Assembly (NCBI RefSeq): GCF_024713975.1
Contig: NC_091096.1
Location: forward strand, 6,954,001 to 7,018,000
Reading direction: 5' to 3'
From: Paralichthys olivaceus
Lineage: Eukaryota; Chordata; Actinopteri; Pleuronectiformes; Paralichthyidae
DNA: 64,000 nucleotides
Position numbers and translations under genes: made by a program. Of this stretch, positions 59,201 to 64,000 are shown one piece after another. The notes under the pieces are model-generated. The model was given only the letters and a program-made list of their open reading frames with translations. It did not search any database and was not told where the DNA came from. Position 1 is the stretch's first letter. Every line of letters starts with the position of its first letter.

Positions 59201-62021
59201 TTCTTACTGTGTGATTTTATCATGAACCCACTGGTCTGTCAGCCCAATGATGGCCCACCTGCAAAAAGAAGAAACAACATCTCAAAGTATGAACATCTCG
59301 CAGTGCATTTCCAACTTCTCTGTGTCATTAAAAATAAAGAAATAATGTTTAATTAGACATCTTACCAGAGCATGTCCTTGGTGTCTTTAGTCAACACCCA
59401 AGCAAGCTCAAAAAACATCATTGCAGCCTGACAAAAAACACAAAAGTGTTCAAGAACAGCAACAGAGTTTGTGAAGGTCAACATGCAGCTGTGTATGGTT
59501 ACGTCTCAAATGTGTAGAAATAATTTGGATGAATTTCAAGTATTCAAAAGGATTTTTCTTCATTTTAAAAACTACTCACAGAGGTCCCGTGATATTCATA
59601 CTGCTCATAGTCAAACAAGATTTCCCTCCTGAGAATTGAGTGAAACATTAAAATTAGTTAAGAATTGAAATGTAATAAAGTCTCCAGAACTCCTTAAAAA
59701 CACTTCACCTCCGTGCTTCCCACTCCCTCTTCGCTCGCTGCCTTTCAATCCTCCTCTCCACCGCGCCCTGCAGCGACATGATCGCAGACATTAATGACAC
59801 AACCACTACAGTCGAGTCCTCAAAGCTCTGATTCATTTCAGTCGAGTTTACTGATGATTGTGTTCAACACGCACTTCATCGTATCTCCTCCGTTTGCCAG
59901 ACGGCTCCGAGCCTTCATCACTCTCATTTCCAGAGTCGCCTCCTTCTTCTTCATCATCTCTGAAAATATCATCATACGAGGGCACACCAAGGTCATCGTC
60001 CTGTTTGATTAGTAGCTTTATCTGTGGAGGAGATGACAGGAGTTTATCCGAGGGTAAATTCCAGCAGAGTAAGAGCAGCAGCAGTTTCCTGATGTGGTCT
60101 AATATTTCTGTGTTGCAGGAGAAAGAACTTAACAAAGACGCAAACTGATCAAATGGATGCAGCAGATTCAATATTTTTACATGTAGTATGGTTTTTTCCT
60201 TCATTATCAATCATTTGAGCAAAACAGATCATTATCAGTCACCTGCGAGTCATTGTAGACATTGACCACATCTACAGGCCTGTGAGTGTCACAGATGAAG
60301 AAGATGGAGTCGTCGTCCGGCTGCAGCATCTCAAGGAGATCAACATTTGCTCCACAGTTGATGAGAACAAAGTATTGGAACTAGAACACGACACAGTTAA
60401 AAAATAAGACATTTAGCTCAGTGAGGCAGTGTGGAAGTGTATTAACACTTCTGTCATATATTCATGTGAACGCTGAGAGGTGATCTGAACACACCTGCTC
60501 TTTGTGTTCAAGGAAGGCAGTGCCGAGGTCCTGCCAGCCTGTAACAGGCACAAGTGTGTACTGGACCTGGTCACAGTGGAACAGCGCCTGGTAAAGAGAC
60601 GGACAGATCATTTCTTAATTTACTAATTAATTATTATCCCCTCACTGACAAATTTGGACACAAGAACATTGGATCTTAAGCCACTGAGTGACAGAAAAAG
60701 AAGCATCTAATAAACAATACAGACAAATCAATGTCATTATAAACATTTTATCATCATCCATTAATTTGATCTTTGAGATCATTTACAAAAGCTGATTTAG
60801 CATGTTTTATATCGTCCCAGTAGAATGTGCTGATCATAGGTGTAAAGCATCATTTAATCACAATGCTCTCATGTTAACATGCTTCAACAGATGTTAAAAA
60901 CTCCTGAGCTCCATTTAAATACACACGCTTTAGTGACTGTGCTATCCTTTGAGCTCTAGAACAAGATGTTGCTGGTGATAAAAGTAAGTCCTCACAAAAA
61001 CAGCTCTTTATGTCTTAACTCAGACAACAGAAGCTCATTTTGGTTGACAGCTCAGCGTGTTATCTCACCTGTAGTATCTTACAGGCACAGAGCGCGTCGA
61101 TGTCTGATGCCACCAGGAGTGCGACTCTCTGAAAGCAAAGTAACAGGTCGTTTTTAGTGATCTTATCAAATACATACTGTTAGACTGACACCACAACACC
61201 TTCTGAAACTTGAAAATGTGCAAACCTTTTTAAGAAATGGTGACTTTACAGTTTTTAAATATATCTATATCACATCTAACTAGGTCTAGCTGGAAAAACA
61301 AAGAACTTGCCACTAGAAACACTATAATATGCATATAATATATTGTGTTAGATCAGGACCCATCATTATCCCAGACAAACACTGATTTCAAACCACAGAC
61401 CAGGTCCAGATCAAAATCCACTCATAGTAGACTCGTTAAACCTGGACTCGTCTTTAAGACTACACCACACAGCTTCAAAATAGAAAATACATTTGAAACA
61501 GCAGCACACTTCACAAAACACCCGCTCCAGACCACATCAGACCAGGTCCCGATCAAAATCCACTAAAATCCGACTGGTCAAACCTGGACTGGATGATCCA
61601 GGACAAACTTATGACTTTTTAAACACACAGATTTCTGAACATGCTTTTTTAAAAACATCGAGAGACCAGGTCCAGACACCACTTATTGCATTCACAAGTA
61701 AATGTACACTGATGATTGTTCGGGTGCAGGTGTAACAACAAGTCCTGGTGTATGCCTCTGGTCCTTGTGCTTTTTTCTTTATTTGAAGCTTGAATATAAA
61801 TGTAATAACTTCAGAAAATGGTCCTGGCAGATTCGTAAAGCTTAAAAAACGATGTCGGACTCTCACGCAACAGCGAGAGGAGCAGGACACTGAAGAGCAG
61901 TCGCTCGGGGTTTGAGTTTAAACTCACTTCAGGTTTATCAAACACAACTTTACACTCGGAACAAACTCACCTGGTTGGCAACGACTTCATAAAAGTCCTT
62001 CCTGGTGTCCGTGACGAACAT
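56294..62021 (-). CDS. cdc45: Cell division control protein 45
   Basis: Essential subunit of the CMG (Cdc45-MCM2-7-GINS) replicative helicase, required to fire origins and unwind DNA. Eighteen coding exons on the minus strand: 61971-62021, 61069-61128, 60495-60587, 60243-60380, 59875-60021, 59709-59767, 59580-59628, 59366-59427, 59208-59258, 58912-59031, 58668-58799, 58489-58587, 58223-58378, 57641-57779, 57476-57559, 57270-57388, 56801-56877, 56294-56358. Their lengths sum to 1701 nt and give exactly 566 aa, the human length. It starts [17 protein letters not shown]. The DHH-type N-terminal core has [14 protein letters not shown] (residues 23-36) and CDTHRP (98-103). The acidic loop [19 protein letters not shown] (136-154) is followed by a basic KRRR (157-160), a likely nuclear signal. 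[51 protein letters not shown] and [16 protein letters not shown] match CDC45. One difference: the residue before MKYVTD is His at an exon junction where human has Gln. Confidence 0.98.
61397..61690. repeat. Three-copy direct repeat in CDC45 intron 1
   Basis: A unit of about 57 bp beginning AGACCAGGTCC and containing ATCAAAATCCACT and AACCTGGACT occurs at 61397-61453 and 61539-61595; a third, truncated copy starts at 61662. Spacing is about 142 and 123 bp. Confidence 0.7.
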
Positions 62022-62200
62022 GTTGGCAGCTTTTGAAACGCAGACAAAGTGTCATGAGAAGATCCGCGGCTGCTTCCGGGTTGTTGTCAGGAGCGCAGCT
62101 GCAGAAATGTGGCGCCAAATCCGCGGCGTCACATCCGACCAATCAGTGTGGAGGAAAGGGCCCCACGTCATATGTTTGACGCGACGTCATCACGCCGAGT
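62022..62200 (-). promoter_or_regulatory. CDC45 promoter with E2F, ETS, CCAAT, CRE and CHR-like sites
   Basis: Upstream of the CDC45 ATG, reading either strand: a CHR-like TTTGAA at 62032-62037; the ETS core CTTCCGG (CCGGAAG on the minus strand) at 62073-62079; a consensus E2F site TTTGGCGCC on the minus strand (62111-62119); CCAAT at 62139-62143; and the CRE-like GACGTCAT at 62183-62190. E2F plus CHR plus CCAAT is the classic arrangement of G1/S and DREAM-regulated replication genes, which fits CDC45. The region is CpG-rich and TATA-less. Confidence 0.75.
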
Positions 62201-62279
62201 TTCAACAAAGTGGCGCTACGGAAAGAGAAAGCAGCCACAACGCGTCACCACGCGAGTTTACCTTCTACTGATTGTTGTG

Positions 62280-64000
62280 AGATTATTAAACGTGATCATG
62301 TAGATAATTAGAAACAGAAGATTTAAAATGAAACAGAAAGTTAAAGGTTTTAATCTGATCAATGACAGAGAAATGAATGAGCTTTAATGTTTCTATGATT
62401 AACTGCAGTTTTATGCGTGTGTGGAAATGTTTTTTTTCACAACATGGAAAAGTGGATATATAGTTTCAAATAAATCAAATGTGGTACATGTTATAATTAG
62501 ATTGTGATACTTTCTTGAGTCAACATTTCTGAATACCACAGCTCTTAGGTAAAGAAAGTGAACTGTAAGATTATAAGAATGGTTTATCAATAATAAAAGT
62601 ATGTTATTTGTTAATCAATGAAAAATTCAACAATCGTAGTCAATTTGGACTGTAAATTGAAAAGGATTCAGTATATAAACTACGTCCCTGGAAAATGTGA
62701 AGAGGGATAAAGTTGATTACAACAGTTCTTAGTTAACATTCCATCAAGACCTCCTGTTAAACCCAGATCGTGTTTGGATCTCATGTTTGACGTTGACTCT
62801 TCTTGAAATGTAAAGTGATGATAGGATTTCAGTCTTGTTACTAAAACAATAACAAGTACATCATAAAAGTAAAGATCGCAGCTTTGAAATAGAAAATACA
62901 TTTGGAAAAGAAGCGCAATTGTTATGCTGCAAACCAAACTCAGACCTTAATAAACATTTTTGTTAATGTATCATTTATTGATCACTTTTTAATGTATCCT
63001 CTAAAATTATTATTCTATAAACGGGTGCCCGCCATTAATGTAAAAGAACCAGAGGACATTTTGTGGTGCAGGGTAATTTAGAAACATCATTTTGTGCCAT
63101 TAAAAGATCCATTTAAAGCGTCACATGTACAATCAGGATCAAAATGGTCCTAGAAGCCAAGGCAAATTATGATGGGCGTGACAGCAATGATGCAAACTGG
63201 CAGGTTTTCAAATAATCCCTCATCATGACAGTAGATCTGGAGACCACAAACTGACAGTGTATATGTACTGATAATCACATAAATTAATGGACTTGTAGAG
63301 ATTTAAAAGGAAATGACAAGGAAATGTTTATATGTGTCTGTGAAACATGCAGGAAAATGCAATTTCCTTTGTTTTTTTTTTTTATCTGAAAGGTCCTCCA
63401 GAACTTTGTGTGCCCACAACAAATATGGTTCCTACTTACATTTTCACATTTAAGGTACAGAAACGGATATTGAAATTTCAAGTAAACTCCCACATGCCCC
63501 CAAAATAAAATACAAATAGACCTGTACATCATCTCATGAATAGCTGTAAGAAAGACCCAGCAAAGTAAGATATCATTTCTCTCTGTTAAAAGCGAGGTTT
63601 TTCATTCTCCTCCGTCAGTTGTAAATTGTTCACTTCTCACACAGGTATCTTTACAATAACAGTTGAATTTCTGGAAATAAATTATGTGTTTTTTTCTGAG
63701 GTAAAGGGAGGCAGCAAGCCACATTAAAACATCATGTGTTATCTTCACAAGTGAATCCTAAACACTGGTAAACAATAAAACGTAAAGATTTAAAGCAAAC
63801 TTTAAATAACAGAGATCAGACACTAATACATGCAGTTTACAGCTCATTCATGGACAGAGAGTCATAAAGCCATGTAGTAAACAAAGGCACAAATTCATGA
63901 TTTGTTTTCTGCCGAGTTTGGTCTGAAACCACTGGGATCCAAGCCTGATTCACAGCAATAGTGAAAAATGCTTTGACCCTGCAACACTTTGGCTGTTATC
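62280..64000. other. Upstream flank of CDC45, no gene recognised
   Basis: AT-rich with no coding exon seen. In human, UFD1 lies head-to-head with CDC45 here, but no UFD1 first exon could be found on the plus strand. GAAATAGAAAATACATTTG at 62885-62903 matches a sequence in the CDC45 intron 1 repeat zone (61474-61497), so a dispersed repeat spans both. Confidence 0.45.

Noticed and set aside
1-64000. CRISPR arrays, operons, bacterial mobile elements
   Set aside because: The sequence is plainly vertebrate; regularly spaced repeats here are microsatellites or minisatellites.

Overview
The window is vertebrate nuclear DNA, almost certainly from a teleost fish. It is AT-rich and intron-rich, has very many (CA)n/(TG)n microsatellites, and carries several repeat families that recur across fish genomes. 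Five protein-coding genes could be read exon by exon. On the minus strand, in transcription order from high to low coordinates, they are CDC45 (18 coding exons, 62021 to 56294), a septin 2-like gene (11 coding exons, 38211 to 22978), septin 5 (20868 to 4530, with two alternative N-termini) and GP1BB, the platelet glycoprotein Ib beta chain (1795 to 1172). Claudin-5 is an intronless gene on the plus strand (44813 to 45460). All spliced reading frames were reconstructed by hand from splice sites and close in frame: CDC45 566 aa, septin 2-like 348 aa, septin 5 371 or 376 aa, claudin-5 215 aa, GP1BB 207 aa.

Order and orientation match the human 22q11.21 block CDC45 - CLDN5 (opposite strand) - SEPTIN5 - GP1BB. 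The exception is an extra septin of the septin-2 type between claudin-5 and septin 5. The two neighbouring septins share five consecutive exons of identical length and phase (87, 124, 135, 118 and 102 bp), so they look like an old tandem pair.

Layout: 1-1171, GP1BB 3' flank. 1172-1807, GP1BB coding exon. 1808-4529, microsatellites and the presumed septin 5 3'UTR. 4530-20868, septin 5, with an internal alternative first exon at 11.2 kb and a large repeat-rich intron. 20869-22977, septin 5 promoter and septin 2-like 3'UTR. 22978-43020, septin 2-like gene, including a 10-kb intron. 43.0-43.2 kb, CpG-rich promoter. 44.5-46.1 kb, claudin-5. 46.2-56.2 kb, mostly non-coding, with a promoter-like cluster (48.3 kb) and a decayed coiled-coil ORF (54.2-54.9 kb). 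56.0-62.2 kb, CDC45 and its E2F/CCAAT/ETS promoter. 62.3-64.0 kb, no gene recognised.

The genes do not form one pathway. CDC45 acts at the replication fork. The two septins are filament-forming GTPases expected to sit in the same hetero-oligomers. Claudin-5 seals endothelial tight junctions, and GP1BB is a subunit of the thrombocyte von Willebrand factor receptor. The least explained items are a TATA/CRE-flanked 156-codon ORF inside a septin 5 intron (13.3-14.0 kb), a tandem RFX-type X-box/CRE/TATA cluster at 48.34-48.45 kb, and a septin 5 exon enclosed by complementary dinucleotide repeats.
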